Of a stretch of 64,000 nucleotides of DNA, positions 22,290 through 32,215 are shown in pieces (positions within the stretch are counted from its first letter, which is position 1; each line of letters starts with the position of its first letter). Below the pieces are notes generated by a model. It worked only from the letters and a program-made list of their open reading frames with translations. It was not told where the DNA came from and made no database searches. The DNA is from Paragyromitra xinjiangensis (taxonomy: Eukaryota; Ascomycota; Pezizomycetes; Pezizales; Discinaceae): assembly GCA_038503065.1 (NCBI GenBank), contig JBCAMK010000001.1, positions 682,001-746,000 on the forward strand, given 5' to 3'. A program made the translations under genes and the position numbers.

Positions 22290-23341
22290 ATGGAGCCAAA
22301 ACCTGATAGTAAAAATTCTGATCAAAAAGAAACAGGTACCTCCATGCAAGAGGTGAAATGTAAGGTAGAAAGAGGGCAAAAGACGTTGAGACGCAATAGA
22401 GAGGTATTTCGAAAACTACACCAAAAGCTTCTTGATGCCGAATCTCTACATAGCTTTGGCGGTGATCACAAGAGAGGGCTTCTGAGAGCTATTGTTGAGG
22501 CTACTAAGAGGGCGTTTAACAATATGGCTGCCCTTAAGTTTACCCTTGCTCAAGGAGAGAAGACTTCTAGCCCTGGTGCTTGCAAGGGGCTAGTTATTAT
22601 AGAAGTAAGAATTATTCTACTCTTCTTTCCTTCGACATTCGTGGTTTAAATTCCCTCGAATGCTCCCCGATTGTTCCCTGTTTCCCTAGCACTCATTTTA
22701 CCTTACAAAAATTCTCAGCTCCCTAACTTTACTCCCAGGGTGTCAACCCAATCTTGGACGTATTCCACCACGCCGTCAAACTATTCATGAAAGAAGTAGC
22801 ATACAGCCAACAATTCTACCCGCGAGAAACCAAACACTACTTCCGCTTCCCCATCTCCACAATACTCCACCAAACCGCAGACGCCTACACCCAGTGCATG
22901 CAAGTAGAATTCGACTGTTTCACCGCACCAATCCGCCATCCCCCCGCGGAAGGAATCAACTACCTAAACCTCCGCGACACCAAGCGACTCTGGGAGCTCC
23001 CCCACCATCAACTATTTTTAGATACAATGTTGAAGATGTGTAAGGAGGTTGGACGCGATAAGATGGACCGACATGATTTGAATTTGTTTATGCATGGGAA
23101 GAGCGAGGCGTTGAAGATGTTTCGGTTTGTGGTGGATCCTGAGGCGGGGGATTATGTTGCTGATGAGGTGGTCTTGTATGCGGTGTCTTGTGCTGTGCAG
23201 AAGTGGGGGACTGTGTTGTTGGAGGTTACGGAGGGTTCTGGTCAGACTGTGAGGATTCCGGTTCTTGAGAGTAGAGTTATGGGTTTGTTGGGATCTGTGG
23301 AAGGGGGACTGGGGGCTAATTTGTTTCTAGGGAAATCCTGA
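22290..23341 (+). CDS. Unrecognised two-exon protein
   Basis: Exons 22290-22604 and 22739-23341 give 305 residues. The join uses a good GTAAGA donor and a TCCCAG acceptor and keeps the frame (VIIE to GVNPILDVFHH). The first exon product is basic and helical, with a likely coiled segment (TLRRNREVFRKLHQKLLDAE). The second looks globular, with PRETKHYFRFPISTILHQTA and RDTKRLWELPHHQLFLDTML. No signal peptide or membrane segment is seen. I know no family for it. Third-position base use shifts inside exon 2, C-rich in the first half and G/T-rich after about 23000. The splice and long second exon make it a probable real gene. Confidence 0.6.
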
Positions 23342-23901
23342 ATGGCTATGGCCGAGGGTTGTTTGCTGGGTGTGATGTTGGTCTTTGTTTATTTGTGTCT
23401 GCAAGACTATTGCGCTGGGTTTTGTTTACTCCTCGGTTTTTTATTAGAATTTGTCTATCCTATGTACTGGAGTAGTGGAAGGAGGGAGGTTTGTTGCAAA
23501 TTCCCGAATGAAACAAATAGCTAACGAATGAAACACTCCATTTGGGGAGTCTCGGTTCATAGATTCACAGACCTAAGAATGTGCCCCACTTAAAAATTGA
23601 TTGTTAACAGCGATAGCCAGGTCTAGTTGTGTGGGATCTTTGACACAAGGTTGCTTTCTAAAGCTACGTTGGCGTTGGCGAGCACTTGGTGTGTTATGGT
23701 GGCGAGTGATGACCTGTGTCTAAGTCAATGATACATCCACAAAACCTCCTCGTAATGCTAATTAGATGCTGATATTAGATAGATATAGCACAAAGGATAC
23801 TGGCCTAGCATCAATAACTTTGAAATCAAATTAAGCTTAGACTACAAGAAAAATATATCCAAGAAACCAAAGAACATCCACCCAACCCAAGTCATATACC
23901 C
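23342..23901. other. Convergent intergenic region
   Basis: Lies between the stop codons of the orphan gene and MET8. Only 3' UTR-like sequence is seen. Confidence 0.45.
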
Positions 23902-24725
23902 CTAAAACCAGCCAAAACTCCCATCAAACCCTTCATCAAACCCACCCTGCTCCCCTCTCAAATCTTTATACGAAATGACCTTCCCATCCTTATACCCGTC
24001 CAATATCGCATCCATATCCTCCTCATCCATATCACACAGCTCCTCCAAACTCCACCCTTCACACACCCTCGTCATCCACTCCATCCTCTTCGGCCCCTCC
24101 GCAGGCGCCGGTGCAATCTTCCTCAACTTCTTCCGCAACGCCCCAACTTTCAATATCGCCTCCCCTAGATTCGTGGGTAGCTTCTCCGCAATCTGACGGC
24201 GTACTATATTCGCCAACTTCGGGCCATTTCCATTCGTCGAGACCATGACCTGCAGTGGTCCATCGCGGTGGACTGAACCGAAATAGAAATCACATTCTGG
24301 GGGGACGTCGGCGACGTTTACTGGGATGCGTCGTTGCTTGCAGAGGGTGTAGATTTGGGAGGAGGCGAGAGGGTCGTCGACTGCTGTGAGGACCATTGCG
24401 ATGGCTGGGTCGTCGAGGTCTTGGGGGAGGAAGTTGCGGTCGACGTGGGTTACGAGTTTCTGGGAGATGCGGTGAGCTACTTCGGGGACAAGGCCGGAGG
24501 TGGGGGTTATGACGGTGATGAGGGCGTCGGCGTTGAGGAGGTTGAGGATGCGGCCGGCGGCGACCTGATTGGGGGAGGCATTAGCATGGAGACGGGGGTT
24601 GGGGGGCGGTGGGGAGATACATTTCCGCCGCCAACTACTACAACTCGCCGGTTGCGGACTTGCCAGGCCAGGAGGAGGGAACCTCCGGGCTGCACGGCGG
24701 GGAACTCTTCAGCGGCTGCGGCCAT
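23902..24725 (-). CDS. MET8: MET8-type siroheme synthase (dehydrogenase/ferrochelatase)
   Basis: Precorrin-2 dehydrogenase and sirohydrochlorin ferrochelatase, which makes siroheme for sulfite (and nitrite) reductase in sulfur assimilation. Exons 24725-24621 and 24564-23902 give 255 residues. The NAD-binding motif RRVVVVGGGN is joined across the intron to VAAGRILNLLNADAL. DDPLASSQIYTLCK and NVADVPPECDFYFGSV follow. The STNGNGPKLANIVRR block that marks Met8/CysG-N is present. The C-terminal helical region (WMTRVCEGWSLEELCDMDEE) matches the dimerisation domain. No methyltransferase domain is fused, as in yeast. It is head-to-head with PEP7 across 304 bp. Confidence 0.92.
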
Positions 24726-25029
24726 TGAGTGAGAGATACAAATTCGCAGAATAAATAACTACAGAATAAATTGTACAAAGAGAAGCAGATCATGAGAAAG
24801 AAATAATTTCTCAGACAACCAGCTGCACGCCAAGCCACTCCCGGAGCCTCTCCGCCCCCACGCGGCTCCCCAGACTTCCCATCTCCGAGGACCGACAACT
24901 CCGAGCTTCACGCGAACGGAAACCTGCCAACAGGAACATTGGCTTGTGAATACCACCACCCCACCTAATTCCACACCCTCCAGCGAAATACCTTCCCGCC
25001 TGCAGGATCCCGGAGCCAGCTAGTCACCC
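24726..25029. promoter_or_regulatory. MET8/PEP7 divergent promoter region
   Basis: A 304-bp interval between outward-facing start codons. I see no CACGTG (Cbf1-type) site that would be expected for a sulfur-pathway gene, and no TATA box. Confidence 0.45.
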
Positions 25030-27103
25030 ATGAAGCCCGCCAGCGCCCGCCCCGGCGGAGGTCGTGTCCTCGGGAGTGCCGCCACCGGTCGTCGCAGCCT
25101 CTCCCCCGCTATCTCCGCCGTTGCTATTTCTGGGAGTGGGCGGCTCTCGCCCAGCGCGAGCTCCGTCTCGCTGAATTCGGATTTTGGGTCCTTGAGGGAT
25201 GGGGATGGGGGGCGCATGGGGAGTCCGGCTGCGGCGAGTACGGGGGATTTATTAATTTGTCCGATTTGCTCGGAGGAGATGGTGACGTTATTGCAGTTGA
25301 ATCGGTGGGTTCCTCCTACTACGAGATATATGGGTGGGAAGGAGATTTATAGGAAGCTGATCTACATGCAGTCACCTCGACGATATCCATAAAGAAGTAG
25401 AAGAAATCGAAAAAGATGACATCAGCACCTGGTTCCGCAAACGAATGCTTAAAGCAAAGTCCTTCCAGCCCGTAGCAGTCCTAAACCAAAAACTCAAAGG
25501 TCTCGACGTTTTCGAATCCAACGAAGTCGTTTCTGCCCCTGTCGGTCCTTCCTCGGTGGTCGAGTTCGGCCGCACCACCCCCGAGGAACGGGATCCCGAT
25601 TTCGCTGTTACAAGGGCTCACTGGCAACGAAGCACCGGAGACGACTACTGTCTCGATCCGGTATGTCAGAAGCCACTCGGTGCGCTCAATGGTAGTGTGA
25701 ATTGTCGGAAGTGCGGGAAGCTGTTTTGTGAGGAACACACAATGTATCAGATCAAGCTCTCCCGATCTGCGCAGCACGAACCCGTAAGGGGGTTTTGGTG
25801 TAGGGTGTGTGAGACGTGTTACAAGTCGCGAGAGGGGTATAATGATCATCAGGGGCTTGTCCGGGATCATACGAAGCAGTTCTCTGAGATTAGACGGAAA
25901 ACTGTTGATCGAGCATATCTAGAAGTTACTCGGCTTGAAAAACGGTTAACGAAGCTTACCCAGCTCTTGGTTAGTCCGCCAACGGTTGATGCTAGCAATG
26001 GCGGCTTTATCAAAGCTATTTCAAGTCTTCGGAACCAGCGTAGGGTGTTGGAACAATCTGTTGTTGCGTGGGAGGAAGACTCTGCGGTCTCTATATGTCC
26101 GTACTGTAAACAAACCTTTTCGCAGTTTGGGCTGAAGAAACACCACTGTCGATTATGTGGACGGGTTGTATGTGGTGATCTACGAACTGGCTGTTCAAGT
26201 GAAGTTGGACTAAATGTTTCAGCAAGTATGCATCATCTACCTTAGCACCCCATACAAACGAGCCTCACGTATTAACAACATAACAGCGGCAACAGACACC
26301 CTCTCTGAGAAAACCCTCAACGAGATGTCACTCGACGTGCGCATCTGCCAAGAATGCAAAAACATCGTCTTCACCAAACGAGATTTCGCACTCGACGTAG
26401 CACGTCGTCCCGCCGACGTCCGCGCCTACCAAACACTCGTACAATTCGAAACCGGGATCAAAAACATGATGCCACGATTCCAAAAGCTCCTCTCAACTCT
26501 ACAGTACATCCCCCCTTCTCCTCCAAAGATCATAGACTAACAAGTAGCAGAGACTCATACAAACAGCCTACCTCTGCGGTACTCCTCGAAGCTACAAAAA
26601 CGAGGAAGAAGCTTTTAGATACGTTCTCGCAATATGATGCGACTTCTAAAAGGCTTCTTGCGTTGCCTACTAGTTCGCCTACTCAGTTGCGGCTTCAGAA
26701 AGCCGTACATCAGTCTGCGGCTCAGTTCTTGCATTTGAATATGCTCCCCCTTAAGGCGCTTCCTAAGATTTTGAATAAGCGGCAATCTATGAGTCCTAAT
26801 AATCGGTCTATTGGCCCTGTGCATACTACTAGCGCTTCGAACGGAGTGAATAAGCCGTCGTCTAGCCGTGCGCTAACGATGGTGACGAGTGAGATAGCAG
26901 AGAGCGACGTGAAAGAGAAGGAGCTGAAAGAGCAGTTGATGGTGCTGGAGGAGCAGCGGTTCCTAGTGAGTGAGATGTTGGCGGACGCGAATAAGAGAAG
27001 GAGGTTTGACGAGGTGACGGCGCTTGCGGGGAGTTTGGAGGAGCTGGATGGGGAGGTGAGGAGGGTGGAAGGGGAGATTGCGGAGTTTGAGTCTGGGGTG
27101 TGA
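25030..27103 (+). CDS. PEP7: PEP7/VAC1 FYVE-domain endosomal tether (rabenosyn-5 type)
   Basis: Endosomal tether that links PtdIns3P, Rab5/Vps21, Vps45 and Pep12 during Golgi-to-vacuole traffic. Exons 25030-25304, 25372-26225, 26287-26503 and 26551-27103 give 632 residues. After a Ser/Gly-rich N-terminus there is a C2H2 finger, CPICSEEMVTLLQLNRHLD, split by intron 1. A first FYVE-like zinc domain runs from CLDPVCQKPLG through FCEEH to CETCYKS. The second begins CPYCKQTFSQFGLKKHHCR and continues CGRVVC, with KKHHCR in place of the usual basic R-rich motif. Intron 2 interrupts it before VRICQECKNIVF. A C-terminal coiled coil (KEKELKEQLMVLEEQRFLVS) fits the Rab-binding region. Intron 3 has a GACTAAC branch point. 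Confidence 0.92.
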
Positions 27104-27692
27104 GGGGCTAGTGTTTGGCTTTTTTTGTTCTTTTTCTTGGATGTTGGATGGTGCGTTTTTGGTGCGTTTGGCTTGGGTTCTTTTCGTTGAGGGATTGCAT
27201 TGGGTCGGAGTTTTAGAGATTCTTTTTGTGGCGGTTTGGCGGGTTGGATGGGTGTCTTTATTATTTTTATTGGATGAAAATATTTGGTGGTTATATATGG
27301 TTTTGAGAAGGGTTGCTGCGTTACTGTTTTTAATCTGAAGTTTGCGTGTTGTGTTCCGGTGTCTTGTAGGAACGGTCGTACAGTTCAGGATGGTCGAGTG
27401 AGATATTGTGAATAGTAGTGATTATATCTTCAACCACCTTTACACTCTGTCTATCCTATAGCAAAGTCATGCTAGAATTCTTCTTCCATCTCGAAAATTC
27501 CAATCCCTCCAGCAGATGATGAACCCACCATCCACTCCCTGGCTATGTCACCGAACCCCACTCTCACGGGGTGGCCCTGGGAAACAATTTCTCACCACTA
27601 TCCCACATAACCCCATTTGCCCACCTGCTATGTAATTGATGCCTAGACCTGTTTGTCTCTTGGCATACACAAATTCGCCGACGTTCCAACTG

Positions 27693-28251
27693 TATAAAAA
27701 CCCGTCCTCCCACCTACTCTTCCTCCTCCCAACTCATCCACAACCAACACCACCATGAAGAAGAATCATCACAGCCATCTCGTTTGAAAACAGATGGCTA
27801 ACGGGTATCATTAGAATCAACGATGCAACGCCGAGTCGCTCCTGCCGTGTGGCAGGATATACCCCCCGACCGAGACTAATGACTGATATAGGGTTTATGT
27901 GGGGTTTATTTAGGAAATATTTACAAAGGTATTGCAGTAGGTATGGCGCTGGTACGCTGTACTTACGGTGGTGGCCCGGGTGGCTACCATGACGGTAAGA
28001 TTCCTTTCCCTCTTGTTGGTTTGTATACGGTTGTGATGATTCTTCTTCTTGGTGGGTTTGGCTGGTTGGGTTGGGGGTTGGTAAGTTTTCTCTTCTCTTC
28101 CTTCGTCCTTTGTATTTTTTGCTCTTTTTCAGATACTTTCTTTGTATGGAGTCTCCTTTACTTATGTAGGAGCGAGTAGATTTTTCGGGTTTGTTGGGAG
28201 ATTGTCTGGTGTTTGGTGTTTGGTGTTTCTTTTCTTTTCTTTTCTTGTCTG
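27693..28251 (+). other. Candidate small transcription unit, structure unresolved
   Basis: TATAAAA at 27693-27699 is followed by a CT-rich leader and CACCATG at 27755, which looks like the promoter of a well-expressed fungal gene. The frame from that ATG is only ten codons (MKKNHHSHLV), so splicing would be needed. Downstream, 27943-28086 encodes a Gly-rich then hydrophobic stretch (CTYGGGPGGYHDG, then GLYTVVMILLLGGFGWLGWG). It is followed by a GTAAGT donor and a TTTTTCAG acceptor 54 nt later, after which the frame stays open to about 28251. A second donor, GTAAGA at 27995, competes. I cannot fix the exons or name a product; a small membrane or secreted peptide is possible. Confidence 0.3.
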
Positions 28252-30062
28252 TTTGTGATTCTATCTTGTATCTTTGTCCAGTATATAATGGAATATATCT
28301 ATAACATTGTTAAAAACTGTCGCGCACTACTGCAGTCTTATCCTTCCTCTGTCTATCTATCTTGCTATCTGTCTGTCTATTTAGTTGTATAACAATATGC
28401 CAGAAGACATTCGGAAATAACCTGTCTGTCATCTAGTTATCCACCACTTAAGAAATGCCTCCAGCCAATTTTGCTTCATTACTTTATCATTAAATATTAC
28501 CACCTCCTGTTAAATCCTTGAACTATTTCATCTACTCCCGGGGATTCATCTTCGGCTAGCCTCGCCATCATTAACTTCCCTCGATGACAGATTAGATGAG
28601 CTTACAATCAACTGCTAAATGCATTACGGGTAGTGTCTTCTCATACCATCTTTACTCGCAAGTTATAGTCTTAAAAAATCAACTGCTACATCTACTACAT
28701 GCATTACTAAAGCAACAGGTGTTTCTCTACTACCACTCGTGTTCCACGAGACGAGACGAAACAAAAGGCCATCTCCTCTATCGTGCACCCAAGCCAAATA
28801 GAATCAACTCCACCATCGCCACAACTATGGCTACCACCTCTCACATCTACGGGCGACGATACCCTTCCGTGTACTAGCGAAGTAATCAAGATACATTACC
28901 CAATGACTATTTCTGATTTCAGCTATGACCTTCAGTCTAATAGATCCTTCGACGCAGCCCATCCCTTTGGAGACTTGACTTCTCGATTTCGCTCTGTGGA
29001 AGAATAGTAGACCTCGCCGCCGTTGAGAGTATGGGCAATCCCAGCCACAGAGACGGTTTAATCCTCCCTTCTTTTCCATCACTCCCATTTACTTGCTAGA
29101 ACTGAGTGGAAGTGCCTAAACCCGCTCGTATATTTCCGCTGACAACCTCGTCGTACTTAATAATTTCAAAGACGAAGCTGATCTTGAACTCCTCGCCACA
29201 GAAAGCATTACCGCAAACTGCGTCAACCTACAAAACTACAATGACGACTGGTCTACCGGCCACGAACGATGTGACTGATGACGATGATGAGAATTGCTGC
29301 TACGGCACTAACCCCATCAGTTTCTGGCGCTACCTTGAAGCGCCTAAGGTTATGTTGAAGATGGCAGAGAGACATGCAAGCGAAAGCGCCATGCCGAGAT
29401 TCTTAACTGTCCCTACGAAGAAGATGGGAACATCGGAGACGGAGCCTAGGTGTCTATAGTGTGCTATAAGCGAGGTTTGCAGTCGCTAATGTTACATCTG
29501 TTGCAACTAGTAAGTATATCAAACCTATGGTGCAGGAGGAAACATTTGTTCGTTCAGGGGAAAAGACCTTGGGGGTAGGGACTTGTTGGCCAACTCTTAG
29601 CAACAACCTCTGTCTAGGTGGAAAATGTCTTCGCAAATCTTTAAAGTAGAAGAGACTTGAGAATGGCTTTCTTTAGCCATTTTAAGGCCGGATCGATCCA
29701 GATACACCTTCACCCAAGCATTTACGATGGTGATTGATAGCAGACTAGTCACTTCATGATGTGTATCATGGAAAGTCACCCGGGGCTTGGCATTTCCTCC
29801 TGCAGGTAGAAATGATCCATTCGCATGTACTTATTGTCGTCCCACTCCTTGATCTCTCAAGATTTCATTCAGGGCCTCTATATGAGAAGTGGCCGATAGT
29901 CGCTGTTTAGGTTAGCAATAAATGCTGTCTAGCCTGCAAACCGTCGTTTCTAGCTGGGCGAGTTGTTCTACGGTTGTGTGGAATGTTCGATGAGGTAAAT
30001 GCACGGAACCGAGTAAGGCATAGCAGCGGGTCTTTGTAGAAATTCCATTAAGGGGCAGTGAC

Positions 30063-30793
30063 TTACTCATGTCGGGTGGGTCTTGGGAAGTCTGTTGAAG
30101 AGTTCGTGCTAGTGTCATATACGTATCCTATAAATACATAAGCGTCCCTGTTCCGCAGCTTGTCCCATACCTAAATACTCAAGAGCGCGATGAGCAGGAT
30201 CGAATTCGAATGATATATATTCTCCGCTTCAACATCTATCATATGGTCTGGGACATTTTGTGACAGCCATGGCGTCCATTCTTTCACTGTCTCGGAGCCA
30301 GGTTGGCCATTGAGAGACACCTGAAGTAGTGCTTTGGTGGGTTCCTTCGTCTTGACTTCAGACCCCGCATTAACCGGTCCTCTCAAAGGCCCCAAGAAAA
30401 TAGGCACAATTCTAGATTTTTCATTGCTCATAAACTGCCCATAGAATAGAGTCGCTGCAAGAGCTCTTTTAGACAACAGGTGTTTGTCCAAGGTGATTGT
30501 CGAGATGGGGAAACTTTGTGTTGACTTTAAGTGCTGCGCTAAGACTCTCGTAAAGGAGTTCTTGTCACCCTCGGCGATCTCGTAGGTCGTCGAAGCTGCA
30601 AGTACTTCTTTCAAACCTTCATCATTTCCTTCCATCACGCAACTGGCATGGCAGGTTTCCAGCAAAAGTAAAACGTCACACGAAGCACCCCGAGGAGAGG
30701 GAGGAAACCTCCTGGTAGGACTTTTACACGTCAGTTCCTGGAGCACACAAAATAGAAACGAGCCCCATCGTTTATTAAAAGGTAGGGTGGATA
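30063..30793 (-). pseudogene. Relic of a fungal caspase-like (clan CD) protein
   Basis: The minus-strand frame 30793-30171 resembles the ascomycete caspase-like family often attached to fungal NLR-like proteins. It has CDVLLLLETCHAS (catalytic-Cys strand), KEVLAASTTYE, NSFTRVLAQHLKS and PISTITLDKHLLSKRAL, followed by a strand with IVPIFLGPLRG. The part that should carry the catalytic His is missing upstream and no in-frame ATG exists; an ATG at about 30822 is in another frame. After ALLSI the frame meets TAG, but reading through gives VWDKLRNRDAYVFIGYVYD, which continues the family pattern to a second stop at 30063. A 50-nt intron around the TAG is conceivable but would shift the frame. I read it as a decayed, 5'-truncated gene. 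Confidence 0.55.
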
Positions 30794-31220
30794 CTTACTT
30801 AGGACACCAAGTGGGGTTTCCATCGTTGCTGTCTAGGCTATGTCTATAACACATTAACCTTATCATGATATTTTCCTAGTTTTGAAGAGAGGCGAGTTGA
30901 CGACAACGCTCTATTCAGGTCAGCTGCAAACTCAGCCAGCCCAACATGGGCCAGGTTCCCTTTTATTCTTTAAATTCCTTGAATAAAGTTAGCCTAACGA
31001 AATTCCGATTCTTAAAAACAAGATATAACTTAAACTTACAACAACTGCATTGGTTGGAGGAGTTGGGGGAGAGTTGGAGATATGGACATCTCTAGTAATG
31101 GTGTCCATGAGAGGTGGGAGATTGGAGTGCCAACCCCCGGGTAACCAAATATCCAGCGCTAGGAATTACTCGCTCCTTCGTACACACCTGCACAAGCCAT
31201 CACTCGACAACCTCCAAACC

Positions 31221-31231
31221 AACCCTAACCC
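31221..31231 (+). promoter_or_regulatory. Telobox upstream of mL58
   Basis: AACCCTAACCC lies 87 bp upstream of the mL58 start codon. It is an exact one-and-a-half telomere-type repeat of the class bound by Tbf1/Rap1-like Myb factors. A promoter function is an inference, supported by a similar site between UTP22 and IPI3. Confidence 0.5.
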
Positions 31232-31317
31232 CCGCCAAGCCCAACAACCAAATTTCTATTCATGGGCCTCAACCTCACCCCACACCCCACCAAACACAGC
31301 TCCCAAACCACCACAGA

Positions 31318-31929
31318 ATGAACACCCTCGCGCAGACACTCCTGCACGCCCTCCCACGGCCTGCAGCTATCCCCAAGACAGCAGCAGCCTCACAATTGAC
31401 CTTCATCCGACACGAGTCCTCCTCCAGACGTCTCACTAAGCGCCTCCGACTACCCCCCCATGACTCCTTCAAGTTAAACCCATCCTCTCCAGCATCCTCC
31501 CACATCGTCTACAACCCCCCGTCTTCATCCCCGTCCGTGTACCTTACCCCGACGCTCTTCCTGCCGAAAGATGATCCACGACGGACACTCCTCGCGCCCG
31601 TTAGGGAAGAGCGGAAGAAGTCGGCGCAGCTGCCACCGCCGGTGAAGAAGCCGTATGAGAAGAGTTATCATCTGACACCGGATGACTTTGAGGAGATCCG
31701 CAGGCTGAGGAATAGTAATCCGAATGTATGGACGCGGCCGAAGCTGGCGGAGAAGTTTAAGACGAGTCCATTCTTTATTGGGATGGTGTGTCAGGCGAGT
31801 GAGGAGAGGAAGACGGAGATGGAGGGGAGGTTGGCGACGATTAAGAGCAGGTGGGGGAAGAGGAAGGTGGGTGCGAGGATAGAGAGGAAGAGGAGGAGAG
31901 CTGGGTGGGGTGGTGCGGATGGGCAGTAG
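31318..31929 (+). CDS. MRPL20: Mitochondrial large-subunit ribosomal protein mL58 (MRPL20)
   Basis: Fungal-specific protein of the mitochondrial 54S ribosomal subunit. The uninterrupted frame gives 203 residues from MNTLAQTLLHALPRP. I chose this ATG because the Arg/Ser-rich, acid-free N-terminus is a good mitochondrial presequence, whereas the in-frame upstream start at 31114 is a poor one. Family landmarks are YLTPTLFLPKDDPRR, KKPYEKSYHLTPDDFEEIRR, NPNVWTRPKLAEKF and SPFFIGMVCQAS, then a very basic tail (RKVGARIERKRRRAGWG). It is convergent with KRI1 (286 bp between stops). Confidence 0.9.
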   Translation: MNTLAQTLLHALPRPAAIPKTAAASQLTFIRHESSSRRLTKRLRLPPHDSFKLNPSSPASSHIVYNPPSSSPSVYLTPTLFLPKDDPRRTLLAPVREERKKSAQLPPPVKKPYEKSYHLTPDDFEEIRRLRNSNPNVWTRPKLAEKFKTSPFFIGMVCQASEERKTEMEGRLATIKSRWGKRKVGARIERKRRRAGWGGADGQ

Positions 31930-32215
31930 GTTTAAGGTGGACTAGAGGGGGGGTTTGTGGAGGGGGGTTCTTGTACAGAGATCTTGGGGATGTTTGGATG
32001 GGTGTTTCTTCTTCCAGGCTTCTTCTCTGGACGGGTGTGGCACCGAATTAAGCAGAATTGTATAGTATAAACAAGCAAATCAAACAAAACATGGGTTAAT
32101 CTGCGATAAAGATCCGTTGAGAAATTTTGATACAGTACAGCAAGACAATTATTTAACGAGCCCCCAAAAAGGCAACTTTTCGTATCCAAATGCCTCCATC
32201 TTGGGTTGCTTATTC

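Larger units (their letters stand above)
27104..31317. other. 4.2-kb accessory interval
   Basis: Between PEP7 and the mL58 gene there is no intact conserved gene. It contains the candidate small unit at 27.7-28.25 kb and the caspase-like relic at about 30.1-30.8 kb. The DNA at 28.3-29.9 kb shows only short frames, with a CTAT/CTGT microsatellite-like stretch near 28350-28385. Confidence 0.55.

Noticed and set aside
28340..28390. CTAT/CTGT-rich stretch as a possible repeat array
   Set aside because: Imperfect short microsatellite without unit conservation; not a CRISPR or minisatellite.
29106..29459. 117-codon frame with an acidic patch and Cys pair
   Set aside because: No domain recognised and poor start context; could be an exon but there is no supporting junction.
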